From positions 1-29,411 of the forward strand of contig CAJTSH010000036.1 of assembly GCA_910578885.1 (NCBI GenBank): a DNA stretch of 29,411 nucleotides, given 5' to 3'. A program made the translations under genes and the position numbers. Numbering within the stretch: position 1 is the stretch's first letter; the number at the start of each line of letters is the position of its first letter. This DNA is from an uncultured Lachnospiraceae bacterium. GTDB taxonomy: Bacteria; Bacillota; Clostridia; Lachnospirales; Lachnospiraceae. This document shows, one piece after another, positions 7,070 through 16,298 of the stretch. A model generated the notes under the pieces. That model was not told where the DNA came from. It searched no databases and saw only the letters and a list, made by a program, of their open reading frames with translations.

Positions 7070-8416
7070 ATGAAACAACAGCTTATGGATGGGGTATCTA
7101 TATGTATACCAACCAAGGACAGACCTCAAATGGTAGAGGAAGTATTAAAATATACCTTTGAATATTATACACAATATAAGTTTAAAGTGATATATTTTGA
7201 TTCCAGTATAAATAATGCGACAAAAAGAGTTATTGAAAGTTATCAGAGACTAGGATACCAAAATCTCGTATGGAAACCTATGGATTCAAATCTGTGTTTG
7301 GATAGAAAAACCTTTGAGATTATAAGCAAGGATAATGATATTCGTAGCGCGTATTATATTTGGTTTATCAATGATTCGATAGCAATTTTAAAAGATGCAT
7401 TAGCCAAGATCGCGTTAATCGTTCAAGAAAAAAGATATGATTTAATTCGACTGCCTGCCTCCGGAGAAGGAAAAAAAGAAGATTATGTATGCGAAGATAT
7501 AAATGAGTGGTTTCAAATATGCTCTAAGGGTATGGCGCATATGGCATCGACAATTATGCGTAGTACATTATTGAAGGCAGATCCGGACTGGAATGAGTTA
7601 TATCGAAAATATGTTGTCACTGATACAATTGGCGACGGACGCCATGAGTATTTTTTTACGTTAGGTTTATATTTGGAGCAGATTGCAAAACTAAACCGTT
7701 TTTCGGGAATTATGATCGGAAAACATATGCAGTGGAGAAGGGATAGTCCATATAAGAAGGGTAAATCGTATTGGAATGATTTGGTTTTTGAAGTATGGGC
7801 AAGAAGCTATTGCGACACGATACTTAAGCTTCCTGACTGTTATACAAAAAAGGAAGAGGTTATACGACATTCAGATAATATCGTTTATGGCCGTTTTGAA
7901 CGACAAAGTATGTTGCAATATCGGCGTTGCAGCCTGCTGACAAAGGCAGTGGCATTAAAATATGAAAAATATTGGGAAATGGTTTCCACACTTACATTTG
8001 ATGAAATTATGAAAATTGCTTCGGAACCGTTGGAAGTATTGACAGCTCAATATGGAGACATCCGTACTGTTCATTCTGACTGGGAAGAAAACGTGGAAAA
8101 ATTGGCAATTCGTCTGCGTGGAAAACCGTTTATTATATTTGGAGCGGGTATGTATGGAAGTTATGTTTTAAAGAAACTTTTACAGGATGGATTTGCAAAT
8201 TCGATTGCAGGGATAGCGGTTTCTGACCCTGCAGTCAATCTGGATTTTCTGGATGGATACCCTGTCCAAAGTATCAGTGATTTTTTGAATTTGAAAGAAG
8301 ATGCGGCAGTTTTCATTTCAACACTGCCGGATATAGGAGCAGAGATTGATAAGATATTGGAAAAAATGGGTTTTAAGAATCGTTATCTTATTTTTGAGGA
8401 AATAAACGGGAAATAA
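7070..8416 (+). CDS. Family 2-like glycosyltransferase with C-terminal Rossmann-like domain
   Basis: The protein has 448 residues. The N-terminal part opens VSICIPTKDRPQMVEEVLKY, a GT-A start, followed by FKVIYFDSS and WFINDSIAI at the place of the usual DXD. The metal-binding aspartate pair is thus partly replaced by Asn-Asp. The middle, about 200-340, is helical and not diagnostic. The last 100 residues form a Rossmann-like domain starting FIIFGAGMYGSYVLKKL, the same module as in neighbouring proteins. The ATG has no clear ribosome site in the AT-rich 80-base gap before it, so the start is uncertain. It probably adds a sugar to the repeat unit. Acceptor and donor are unknown. Confidence 0.8.
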   Translation: MKQQLMDGVSICIPTKDRPQMVEEVLKYTFEYYTQYKFKVIYFDSSINNATKRVIESYQRLGYQNLVWKPMDSNLCLDRKTFEIISKDNDIRSAYYIWFINDSIAILKDALAKIALIVQEKRYDLIRLPASGEGKKEDYVCEDINEWFQICSKGMAHMASTIMRSTLLKADPDWNELYRKYVVTDTIGDGRHEYFFTLGLYLEQIAKLNRFSGIMIGKHMQWRRDSPYKKGKSYWNDLVFEVWARSYCDTILKLPDCYTKKEEVIRHSDNIVYGRFERQSMLQYRRCSLLTKAVALKYEKYWEMVSTLTFDEIMKIASEPLEVLTAQYGDIRTVHSDWEENVEKLAIRLRGKPFIIFGAGMYGSYVLKKLLQDGFANSIAGIAVSDPAVNLDFLDGYPVQSISDFLNLKEDAAVFISTLPDIGAEIDKILEKMGFKNRYLIFEEINGK

Positions 8417-8426
8417 GGGGATGGCA

Positions 8427-9884
8427 ATGAAAAGGCTTCATATTAATTATAATAAGACTTCTGATCATTTTAATAAAATAAATCATGTTCGGACGAATTT
8501 AATCTATGGAAATCCGGAATACATAAAAAAGCCATGGCTTAGTTATATTATACCTGCATATAAGCGCCCGGAACTGCTGAAGCAAACTTTGGAAAGCGTT
8601 CTGAAGCAGCAACCGGTGGATTTTCCGTGGGATATTGTGGTGGTTGATAATGAAACAGAAGAAGGAAATCCTACGGAATGTCTTATACGTGAGATAGATA
8701 ATAAAAGGATTCTTTATTATAGGAATCGGGAAAATATAGGACCTGGCGGAAATTACAACCGCTGTATAGAAGTGGCCAGAGGTACATGGGTTGCGATGCT
8801 GCATGGAGATGATTTGATAATGAATGATCATTTACGGCTTATGGGGAAATATATCCGACGGTATCAGAAAGGTTTTCGGAAACTTGCATATATCAGCCCA
8901 AGGTATATTGACTTTTCCAGAATAAGTGATGCAAAACTGGATCGAAACATGTGGAAAAAGGACGAAATCTGTTATTTTGGAAGATTAAAAAGACTGACAT
9001 TTTTGGATATTATGATGACTGGAAACACTGTGGGAATTCCGTCATTTGGTACAGTGATGAATCGGGAAATTATGTTGAAAACAGGTGGGTTTCAAGTAGA
9101 TTTGGGTATTTGTGAAGATGTAATCACTCCATATAAGTTATCACAGAAATATAGAGTATATACAACTCCAAAGATAATGGGATTTTATCGTTTTGAGAGA
9201 AATACCTGTTTAAAGAGAGAGGTAATTTATGAAATATGTGAGGGAATGACGGATTTTCGTGAGTACTTGTTTCAAAAGAATATTTTTACACGACTATGGG
9301 CGCATGTTGTACGTGATGAATTTTTTAGGAATATGACAATATACTGCTCCCATATTTCCAGATATGGTACGGATAAGATGAGGATGTCCGATTTTGATTA
9401 TATTTATCCGGAGAGAAAAAAAAATCGGGGATTTATGCAGGAACTCTATTTTAAACTGAACACGATTTATGCTATATTGAACGGTTATACCACATTTGAA
9501 TCTGGTGTTGTGAGGAATGTACGTATGCTCATACCGCATATTAAAAAGCGTGGATTTGATAAAATAATTATATATGGTGCAGGAAGAGCGGGAGAACAAG
9601 TAGCTAAAATTTTACAAAAAGATAAAGAATTGGAGATTTTATGTTTGGCAGTCACGGATAAAAAAGAGAATGAAAAAAAAGTTCGGGGAATACCAGTCAG
9701 ACAGATTGATGAGTTGACAGAGTATCGGACAGAGTGTTTCGTGATTATTGCGGCTACAATTGAAGAATTTTACGATGATATAGATGAAAAATTAGAACAG
9801 CTGAATTTTCGGCATAGATGTGCATTGATAAAACTGTTTCAAAAAAATAAGACGGAACGAAGGAGACGCTTTCAGAAAGAATAA
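8427..9884 (+). CDS. Family 2 glycosyltransferase with C-terminal Rossmann-like domain
   Basis: The start is probably ATG 8427 (six bases after AAGGGGA); ATG 8421 is also possible. About 485 residues. A typical GT2 core runs from WLSYIIPAYKRPELLKQT through IVVVDNETEEG, ENIGPGGNYNRCIEVARG and the donor-metal motif LHGDD. An ICEDVI motif follows at about residue 230. After about residue 365 comes the recurring Rossmann-like module, IIIYGAGRAGEQVAKIL, with GIPVRQIDEL and FVIIAATIEE. Transfer of a sugar from an NDP donor to the lipid-linked repeat is the likely role. An A9 run at 9416-9424 is present, but A runs are common in this AT-rich stretch. Confidence 0.88.
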   Translation: MKRLHINYNKTSDHFNKINHVRTNLIYGNPEYIKKPWLSYIIPAYKRPELLKQTLESVLKQQPVDFPWDIVVVDNETEEGNPTECLIREIDNKRILYYRNRENIGPGGNYNRCIEVARGTWVAMLHGDDLIMNDHLRLMGKYIRRYQKGFRKLAYISPRYIDFSRISDAKLDRNMWKKDEICYFGRLKRLTFLDIMMTGNTVGIPSFGTVMNREIMLKTGGFQVDLGICEDVITPYKLSQKYRVYTTPKIMGFYRFERNTCLKREVIYEICEGMTDFREYLFQKNIFTRLWAHVVRDEFFRNMTIYCSHISRYGTDKMRMSDFDYIYPERKKNRGFMQELYFKLNTIYAILNGYTTFESGVVRNVRMLIPHIKKRGFDKIIIYGAGRAGEQVAKILQKDKELEILCLAVTDKKENEKKVRGIPVRQIDELTEYRTECFVIIAATIEEFYDDIDEKLEQLNFRHRCALIKLFQKNKTERRRRFQKE

Positions 9885-9942
9885 ACAGCTTGGATTCAAT
9901 GAGAATAAAACAGATACAAAATAAAGAAAGGTGGAGAAAAGT

Positions 9943-11358
9943 TTGAAAACGTGTAGCAAATGTTTTACTTATGGATACGTATTTGTAGGAGGAGATGTTC
10001 GTATCTGCCCTTGGAATGAAATTGTAATTGGAAATCTGTTGGAAAATACGTTGGAGGAAATATGGCATGGTGAACAGGTTGAGAAGATCAGAGAAGCCTT
10101 TATGAGAGGGGAATTATTGGGATGCCACGAGGATACTTGTCCGGATTGTATTAATGACTGGAAGTCAATTCATATTACGGAAGAAGAAATGCAGGAGCTC
10201 AAAAAAAATATGCAGAATGTACCGGAGTATTTAAGCCTTGCATATGATGAGCGGTGCAATCACGCGTGTCCGTCATGTAGGAAATGTATTATGAAGGTTG
10301 ATAAGCAATATATGGATAATGTTCATCGGATTACCGAGAATATCAAACCATATATCAATGGTGTTAAGGAGCTGATATCAAATGGAATGGGAGATCTTTT
10401 TGTGACGACGGAAATTGTAGACCTGTTGGAAGGACTGCGTCCGGAACGACCGGATTTCAGCTTGTTTCTGGAGACAAACGGGGTGCTGTTTAAGGATAAC
10501 TGGCATAAATTAGAACACCTCAGCAAATATCCTATCACGATATCAGTGACTCCTAATAGTTTTGACAGGGAAACGTATAAGTATCTTGCAGGTGGAATTG
10601 ACGATTTACATAAATTTGAAGAAAGCATGCAGCTTTTGACTGATTTGAAACATGAAGGGAAGATAAGCCATATTAGATTGATTATGGTGGTTCAAGATAC
10701 CAATTTTCGACAGATACCGGAATTTATCCGCAGGGGTATAGAGTATGATGCAGACGATATTGTGCTGCGGTCTCTGTTTTGTTGGTTTGGTTTGACGGAA
10801 GATGAAGATTTATGGCTTTATAAAAATGTGCTAAACCCTTGTCATCCATATCATCAAGAGTATTTGGAATTGTTAAAGGCTCCAATTTGTAAGGATCCCC
10901 GAGTTCTTAACTGGGGATTTGATGTGGTTCAAAATCCTGTAGAATTTCCTACGCTTGCAATGAAACGGGCATATTTGGGAGAAAAGGAATTTGAAGATAA
11001 TGTGGAATCGTGCATGGTTCATACCAGACCAAAACTCGAAAATATATTAAAACAAAATCAGGAAAGCAAGGTTATTATTTACGGTGCAGGAAAAGTCGGT
11101 AAACTGGTATTGGAAAAATTAACCTGTGGAAGTGAAATTATTCCTATTCGTGGATTTATGGTTGAATGTAAAGGTTGTAATCCTAATTTCTATATGGGAT
11201 ATGAAGTAAAGGAGATTGCAGATTATTGTCAAAGTAAAAATACAGATGTGGTGTTAATTGCATTAACACGTGAGAATCAAATGGGTGTTAAGGAAAGATT
11301 AGAAAAAGAGGGATATAAAAATATTCTTGCGGTTGATGAAGCTTGTGCGCTTGGATAA
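9943..11358 (+). CDS. Radical SAM protein with N-terminal SPASM-like and C-terminal Rossmann-like domains
   Basis: I place the start at TTG 9943, six bases after AGGTGGAG; GTG 9931 in the same frame is the alternative. About 471 residues. The first 65 residues look like a SPASM segment: CSKCFTYGYVF, DVRICPW, then IGNLLENTLEEIW and CHEDTCPDC. The radical SAM cluster motif CNHACPSC (C-x3-C-x2-C) follows at about residue 105. A TIM-barrel-like region comes next, with ISNGMGDLF and LETNG. The last 100 residues are the locus's Rossmann-like module, VIIYGAGKVGKLVL. SPASM domains usually follow the radical SAM core, so this order is unusual. It may modify a sugar or substituent. No peptide substrate is seen nearby. 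Confidence 0.83.
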   Translation: MKTCSKCFTYGYVFVGGDVRICPWNEIVIGNLLENTLEEIWHGEQVEKIREAFMRGELLGCHEDTCPDCINDWKSIHITEEEMQELKKNMQNVPEYLSLAYDERCNHACPSCRKCIMKVDKQYMDNVHRITENIKPYINGVKELISNGMGDLFVTTEIVDLLEGLRPERPDFSLFLETNGVLFKDNWHKLEHLSKYPITISVTPNSFDRETYKYLAGGIDDLHKFEESMQLLTDLKHEGKISHIRLIMVVQDTNFRQIPEFIRRGIEYDADDIVLRSLFCWFGLTEDEDLWLYKNVLNPCHPYHQEYLELLKAPICKDPRVLNWGFDVVQNPVEFPTLAMKRAYLGEKEFEDNVESCMVHTRPKLENILKQNQESKVIIYGAGKVGKLVLEKLTCGSEIIPIRGFMVECKGCNPNFYMGYEVKEIADYCQSKNTDVVLIALTRENQMGVKERLEKEGYKNILAVDEACALG

Positions 11359-11433
11359 AGATGCAGATGGGATATATTTACAGCGGAGTCCGTGAGTATT
11401 GGGCGTTAAATGGGGTAGATTGGAGAGGATGCA

Positions 11434-12450
11434 ATGGGGACAGTTAAATTATTAGACTGCACTCTCAGGGATGGCGGTTATGTGAATGATTGGTTTTTTG
11501 GTGATCATGCGGTATATGATATCACCCAAAAGCTTTTACAGGCAAATATAGATTATATTGAAATGGGTTTTCTAAGAGAAGAGGAATACAAGGCCGGTCG
11601 AACGGTGTTTTCCTCTGTAGATGCCATTGAGCAGTATATGTCGGAATATAAGGATGGACGCAGCCAGTTTTGCGCTATGTGTGAGGCTTTAAATCCTCTT
11701 CCTACTGATAAAATCGAAAAATACGACGGCAACAGTGTAGGTGTGATTCGCGTCATTGTGTGGAAGCGGATTTTGAAAGAAGGATTTGAGTATTGTAGGA
11801 AAATTGTAAAACAGGGCTATCGGCTTTGTGTTCAGCCGAATCGGATCGAGCAATATTCGAAAGAAGAATTTCGGGATATGCTGCGTATGTTTGGAAGCCT
11901 ATCTCCAATGGCAATTTACCTAGTGGACAGTTTCGGATTGCTTAACAGCAGACAGATATTAGAGTATGCACGTATAGCGGATGATGAAATGGAGAAAAAC
12001 GTGACGCTGGGGTATCACGGACATAATAATATGCAGCAGGCATTTTTGACAGCAGTGGATATTGTCAATGAGGGTTTCGAGAGAGATATCTTACTTGACA
12101 GCAGTGTATATGGAATGGGACGCGGCGCGGGAAATCTTTGCACAGAGCTTATTGCGCAGTATATGAATGAGTATTGTGGAACAAATTATGATATCGGAAA
12201 GATTATGGAAATCAATGATTTGTATATACAGGAAATATACGAAAAAGAAAAATGGGGATACAGACCTTGTTACTATTTAACTGCCAGGCATAAATGCAAT
12301 CCTATGTATGGTTATTTTTACGGAGAAAAAATGAATTTGAGGAGTAGTGTAATAGATAAAATTTTAAGCACACTTTCAGAGAATGACAAAATTATTTTTA
12401 GTCCGGAAAAAGCAAGGAAATATGCAAAAATGCAGGGGGAATTGTATTGA
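11434..12450 (+). CDS. DRE-TIM metallolyase-type aldolase (4-hydroxy-2-oxovalerate aldolase-like)
   Basis: The protein has 338 residues. LLDCTLRDGGYVNDW at the start holds the metal and substrate residues (Asp8, Arg12, Asp13). YHGHNN (His195 and His197) supplies the metal histidines, and VYGMGRGAGN closes the barrel. These mark the HMGL-like family that cleaves or forms bonds to pyruvate or acetyl units. The length matches 4-hydroxy-2-oxovalerate aldolases. No acetaldehyde dehydrogenase partner is next to it. It is followed without a gap by an SDR and a pyruvate-type ThDP enzyme, so it may supply or use a 2-keto acid for a polymer substituent. The exact reaction is not known. Confidence 0.85.
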   Translation: MGTVKLLDCTLRDGGYVNDWFFGDHAVYDITQKLLQANIDYIEMGFLREEEYKAGRTVFSSVDAIEQYMSEYKDGRSQFCAMCEALNPLPTDKIEKYDGNSVGVIRVIVWKRILKEGFEYCRKIVKQGYRLCVQPNRIEQYSKEEFRDMLRMFGSLSPMAIYLVDSFGLLNSRQILEYARIADDEMEKNVTLGYHGHNNMQQAFLTAVDIVNEGFERDILLDSSVYGMGRGAGNLCTELIAQYMNEYCGTNYDIGKIMEINDLYIQEIYEKEKWGYRPCYYLTARHKCNPMYGYFYGEKMNLRSSVIDKILSTLSENDKIIFSPEKARKYAKMQGELY

Positions 12451-13193
12451 AGAGATTATGTGATAAAGTCGCAATTGTTACTGGAGCAACATCCGGAATT
12501 GGATTGGCCTGTGCACGAACTTTTGCATCAGAAGGCGCAAAAGTGATTATGTGTGGGAGAAACATGGAGACGGGTCAGAGGCTTGCGGAAAGCATTAACA
12601 TGGAAATGGGACGTTGCTGTGTACATTATGTGTATCATGAGGCGGAAAAGGAAGCAAGCGCTGAGAATATTATTTCAGAGACTGTAAAGATTGAAGGGAA
12701 GGTGGACATTCTATTTAATAATGCCGGAGTAATGCTGCCTTCAGTGGAAATCGAAAGACTGTCTGCCGAAGATTGGAATAAAACATTTTCAATTAATGTT
12801 AATGGGTACTTCTTTATGTGTAAACATACAAAGATGTTATTGGCTCAAAATAACGGCGTCATTATAAATAATGCATCTATTGCAGGATTACATAATTACG
12901 TGATCGGGCGTTCTTATGCTTATAGTGCTTCAAAGGCGGCTGTTATACAGTTTTCCAGACAGATGGCAAAAAACTATGGAGAAGATAGAATAAGGGTTAA
13001 TTGTATTTGTCCTGGAATTATTGAAACAAAAATGCTGGGAGACAGGGACAGGGAACAGTATGCGAAAAGGATACCTCTTGGATATGTGGGAAGCCCTGAT
13101 GATGTAGCGAAGGTAGTGTTGTTTTTGGCAAGTGATGAATCCTCCTATCTGACAGGAACAGTTATTCCTGTGGATGGCGGGGCATCAATATAA
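12447..13193 (+). CDS. Short-chain dehydrogenase/reductase (FabG-like)
   Basis: The start is TTG 12447, overlapping the previous TGA (TTGA) with AGGGGGA six bases before, so translation is coupled to the aldolase. The 248 residues hold the NAD(P) motif TGATSGIG near residue 13, NNAG near 90, and the catalytic YSASK with Tyr159 and Lys163. CPGIIETKM and a C-terminal SSYLTGTVIPVDGG are typical of classical FabG-like SDRs. It is expected to reduce a keto group or oxidise an alcohol on a small molecule or nucleotide sugar. Its place between aldolase and ThDP enzyme suggests action on a product of one of them. Confidence 0.92.
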   Translation: MKRLCDKVAIVTGATSGIGLACARTFASEGAKVIMCGRNMETGQRLAESINMEMGRCCVHYVYHEAEKEASAENIISETVKIEGKVDILFNNAGVMLPSVEIERLSAEDWNKTFSINVNGYFFMCKHTKMLLAQNNGVIINNASIAGLHNYVIGRSYAYSASKAAVIQFSRQMAKNYGEDRIRVNCICPGIIETKMLGDRDREQYAKRIPLGYVGSPDDVAKVVLFLASDESSYLTGTVIPVDGGASI

Positions 13194-13251
13194 AAACGAG
13201 CACTTATTGGATAAGCTGTTCAGATGAAATGGCAGATAGGGAGGATATGTA

Positions 13252-15033
13252 ATGAGAGTTTGTGATTATATTGCTGATACAGTCTATAAAGCTGGTGCAA
13301 AGGATGTGTTTCTGGTAACAGGGGGTGGAATGATGTTTTTGACGGATGGATTGGCATCCCATCCCGAAATGAATGCGATTCCTTGTCATCATGAGCAGGC
13401 AGCGGCTATGGCAGCTGTCGGTTATGCAAAATACAGTGGTTTTGGAAGTGCATTTGTGACAACCGGCTGTGGAGGGACAAATACGGTGACAGGAGTGCTT
13501 CATGCGTATCAGGATAATACGCCGTGCATCTTTGTATCTGGCCAATGTGCAACCAATGAAATTGTTTCAAGCGCTCCTGCGCCGCTAAGACAGCTTGGCA
13601 TGCAGGAAGCTGATATTGTGAGTATTGTAAAGCCGATTACCAAGTATGCCGTTACATTGAAAAATGCGGATTCGGTTGTGTTTGAAATGGAAAAGGCACT
13701 GTATATTGCAAAAGAAGGGCGACCGGGTCCTGTTTGGGTAGATGTACCTATTGACATTCAGCAGGCGGAGATCGACCTGTCTGTTCAGGAACATTTCCTG
13801 ATTCCAAACGCCAACAGGCCTTTTTGCACTGAGGATGATCTTGCCAGTGTAGAGGAAGAATTCAAGAAGGCGAAGAGACCGCTTATTATAGCTGGACAGG
13901 GAATAAGACTTTCCAAAGCAACAGATATATTTAAGCAATTTATTGAGAAAAACCGGATTCCTTTTGTATATTCAAGGCTTGGCTTTGATGTTTATCCGAG
14001 TGATAGAGATTTGAGTATAGGTTGTATCGGAATCAGGGGGACAAGGGCAGGCAATTTTGCTGTGGCAAATGCAGACTTTATTTTAGTGCTTGGCAGTAGA
14101 CTGAGTATTAATTCAACAGGATATAATGCAGATCTTTTTGCAAGGGAAGCAAAGATATATGTTGTAGACGTAGATGAAAATGAGCATAAAAAGAATACCA
14201 TCTGTATAGACCGTTTTATATGTTCGGATGCAGGGTATTTTTTAGAGCATATGTCAAAGTTGGATATTGGACAATATAACGAATGGGCGGATATATGTAG
14301 GAATTGGAAAAATAAATATCCGGCTTGTACGCAGGACTGCTATGATGATGCCGAAGGTATCAGTATGTATGCTTTTACAAATGAGTTATCGAAATATCTG
14401 CAGGAAGATGCAGCAGTTGTAACGGATGCCGGTTCTACTTGCTATGTTGTTCCACAGACCTTGAAGTTTGCTCTTGAAGGGCAGCGATATATGCCCAGTG
14501 GTGCACAGGCTGAAATGGGCTATACACTGCCAAGTACGATAGGGACATGCTTTGCAAGAAAAAAGAAGAGTACAATCGGGATTGTTGGAGATGGAAGTCT
14601 GCAGATGAACATTCAGGAACTTCAAACAGCGAAACACCACAATTTACCGATAAAGCTGTTTGTCTGGAACAATGATGGATATCTGTCAATCAGGGGGGCA
14701 CAGAAAAACCGGTTTGGCGGACGGTATCTGGGTTCAAGCAGAGCTTCCGGTGTGACACTCCCTAATCTTGAGAAAATCTGTTGTGCTTACGGCATTGATT
14801 ATATTCGGATGGAGAAACTGTCTCAGACAGACGAAATTATGAAACGGATGATGTCGGTTAAGCATCCTATAGTGTGCGAGGTTATGTGCAAGTCAGATGA
14901 GTGGATTTTGTGTACATGGTCGAAAAGAACTTTGGATAATGGCGAAGTGATTCGTATGCCGAATGAGGATATGGTTCCGTTGCTGGAAAGAGAGGAATTT
15001 TACAGCAACATGATAGTGAAACCTGTAAGTTAA
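13252..15033 (+). CDS. Acetolactate synthase-like ThDP-dependent enzyme
   Basis: The protein has 593 residues with GGGAGG before ATG. The three-domain layout of acetohydroxyacid synthase is clear. There is an N-terminal pyrimidine-binding domain with HHEQAAAMAA (Glu48, the ThDP-activating glutamate), a central domain with GQGIRLSK, and a C-terminal domain with GDGSLQMN (near residue 446) ending NNDGY (near 473), the diphosphate/metal motif. Acetolactate synthases are usually IlvB-like, but related enzymes such as YerE add a two-carbon unit from pyruvate to a CDP-4-keto-dideoxy sugar. With rfbF/rfbG/rfbH present, that role is plausible. No small regulatory subunit gene is seen, which argues against a branched-chain amino acid role. 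Confidence 0.9.
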   Translation: MRVCDYIADTVYKAGAKDVFLVTGGGMMFLTDGLASHPEMNAIPCHHEQAAAMAAVGYAKYSGFGSAFVTTGCGGTNTVTGVLHAYQDNTPCIFVSGQCATNEIVSSAPAPLRQLGMQEADIVSIVKPITKYAVTLKNADSVVFEMEKALYIAKEGRPGPVWVDVPIDIQQAEIDLSVQEHFLIPNANRPFCTEDDLASVEEEFKKAKRPLIIAGQGIRLSKATDIFKQFIEKNRIPFVYSRLGFDVYPSDRDLSIGCIGIRGTRAGNFAVANADFILVLGSRLSINSTGYNADLFAREAKIYVVDVDENEHKKNTICIDRFICSDAGYFLEHMSKLDIGQYNEWADICRNWKNKYPACTQDCYDDAEGISMYAFTNELSKYLQEDAAVVTDAGSTCYVVPQTLKFALEGQRYMPSGAQAEMGYTLPSTIGTCFARKKKSTIGIVGDGSLQMNIQELQTAKHHNLPIKLFVWNNDGYLSIRGAQKNRFGGRYLGSSRASGVTLPNLEKICCAYGIDYIRMEKLSQTDEIMKRMMSVKHPIVCEVMCKSDEWILCTWSKRTLDNGEVIRMPNEDMVPLLEREEFYSNMIVKPVS

Positions 15034-15063
15034 TAAACTATGAATGTATAAAAGGAGAAGGAA

Positions 15064-16263
15064 ATGCAAGAACAACGATTATCAATGGCATCAGCAAGAC
15101 TTATGGGACAGCCGATGTTTCAAATTTTATCAAAAATCAAAGAGATGGAGCGTCAGGGACATGACGTCATTCATTTTGAAATAGGAGATCCGGATTTTGA
15201 TACGCCTGAATGTGTCGTAAAAGCTGTTAAACAGGCATTAGATGAAGGATGGACGCATTATTCTCCGTCTGCGGGTGATTATGATTTGAGACAGGCCGTT
15301 TGCAATAGTCGGTTTTTTACACCTAAATTTACACCGGAATTGGAACAGGTGGTTATTGCTCCGGGCGCGAATCCGCTGATTTATTATGCAGTGCGTTGTC
15401 TGGCTGAGCCGGGAGAGGAAATTATTATTCCCGACCCTAGCTTTTCTACATACCAGTCAGTTTTGAATTTTGCAGGGGTAAATGCGGTACGGGTAGAGCT
15501 GCGTGAAGAAAATGGTTTTCAAATGCTGGCACGCGATATAGAAAGTAAGATTACGGACAAAACGCGGATGATTATTATCAATAGTCCCCATAACCCCACG
15601 GGGGCAGTGATAGCATCGGATGAGCTGAGGGCAATCGGTCAAATGTGTCTGGACAGGGGGATATATCTTTATTGTGATGAAATCTATTCGTATTTGAATT
15701 ATACGGATGAAACATTTTTTAGCCCGTCGGAACTGGATCAGTGTAAAGAACGCACCATTATTGCGACAGGATTTTCCAAAACCTTTGCCATGACCGGATG
15801 GCGTCTTGGGGTTGGTATCGGACCGGCTGCCCTTATGGAAAAAATTGCTTTATTGATTGAAACAACAAATTCCTGCGTGTCATCCTTTATTCAACGGGCT
15901 GGAATTAGTGCGATTGAAGAGGGACTGAAAGATGTAATCAGGATGCGGGATATATATAAAGAGAGAAGGAATTATCTAGTGCAGCGGCTGAATGCAATAG
16001 AGGGAATTCACTGTATCGAACCAAAAGGAGCTTTTTATGTATTTCCCAGTATTAAAGAGCTGGGGATAGGCGGATTGGAATTTTCAGAAAGACTTCTTGA
16101 AGAGGCATATGTAGGAGTATGTCCAGGAGTATATTTTGGAAATTATGGGGAAGGGTACATTCGTCTTTGCTATGCTACGTCGCTTGATAAAATAAAAACA
16201 GGTATGGACAGAATGGAAAGATTTGTTAATGACTTAAGGTCGGAAAGACAGGAAGGCCGATAG
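15064..16263 (+). CDS. Class I/II PLP-dependent aminotransferase
   Basis: The protein has 399 residues, with AAAAGGAG before ATG. HFEIGDPDFDTPE and HYSPSAGDYDLR near the start, INSPHNPTGAV, and GFSKTFAMTGWRLG with Lys239 as the PLP-binding lysine mark the aspartate-aminotransferase superfamily. YIRLCYATS near the end fits the carboxylate-binding arginine. It likely moves an amino group to a keto acid or keto compound produced by the ThDP enzyme, aldolase and SDR upstream. It is not of the DegT sugar aminotransferase type, so the substrate is more likely a small keto acid than a nucleotide sugar. Confidence 0.9.
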   Translation: MQEQRLSMASARLMGQPMFQILSKIKEMERQGHDVIHFEIGDPDFDTPECVVKAVKQALDEGWTHYSPSAGDYDLRQAVCNSRFFTPKFTPELEQVVIAPGANPLIYYAVRCLAEPGEEIIIPDPSFSTYQSVLNFAGVNAVRVELREENGFQMLARDIESKITDKTRMIIINSPHNPTGAVIASDELRAIGQMCLDRGIYLYCDEIYSYLNYTDETFFSPSELDQCKERTIIATGFSKTFAMTGWRLGVGIGPAALMEKIALLIETTNSCVSSFIQRAGISAIEEGLKDVIRMRDIYKERRNYLVQRLNAIEGIHCIEPKGAFYVFPSIKELGIGGLEFSERLLEEAYVGVCPGVYFGNYGEGYIRLCYATSLDKIKTGMDRMERFVNDLRSERQEGR

Positions 16264-16298
16264 AAGAAGCTTATTCTGATGTTTTCCGCAGCTTGCGA

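Noticed and set aside
9416..9424. A9 run in a glycosyltransferase gene as a phase-variation site
   Set aside because: A runs of eight or nine are common in this AT-rich stretch and the frame is intact, so it does not stand out as G11 or the frame-breaking T9 do.
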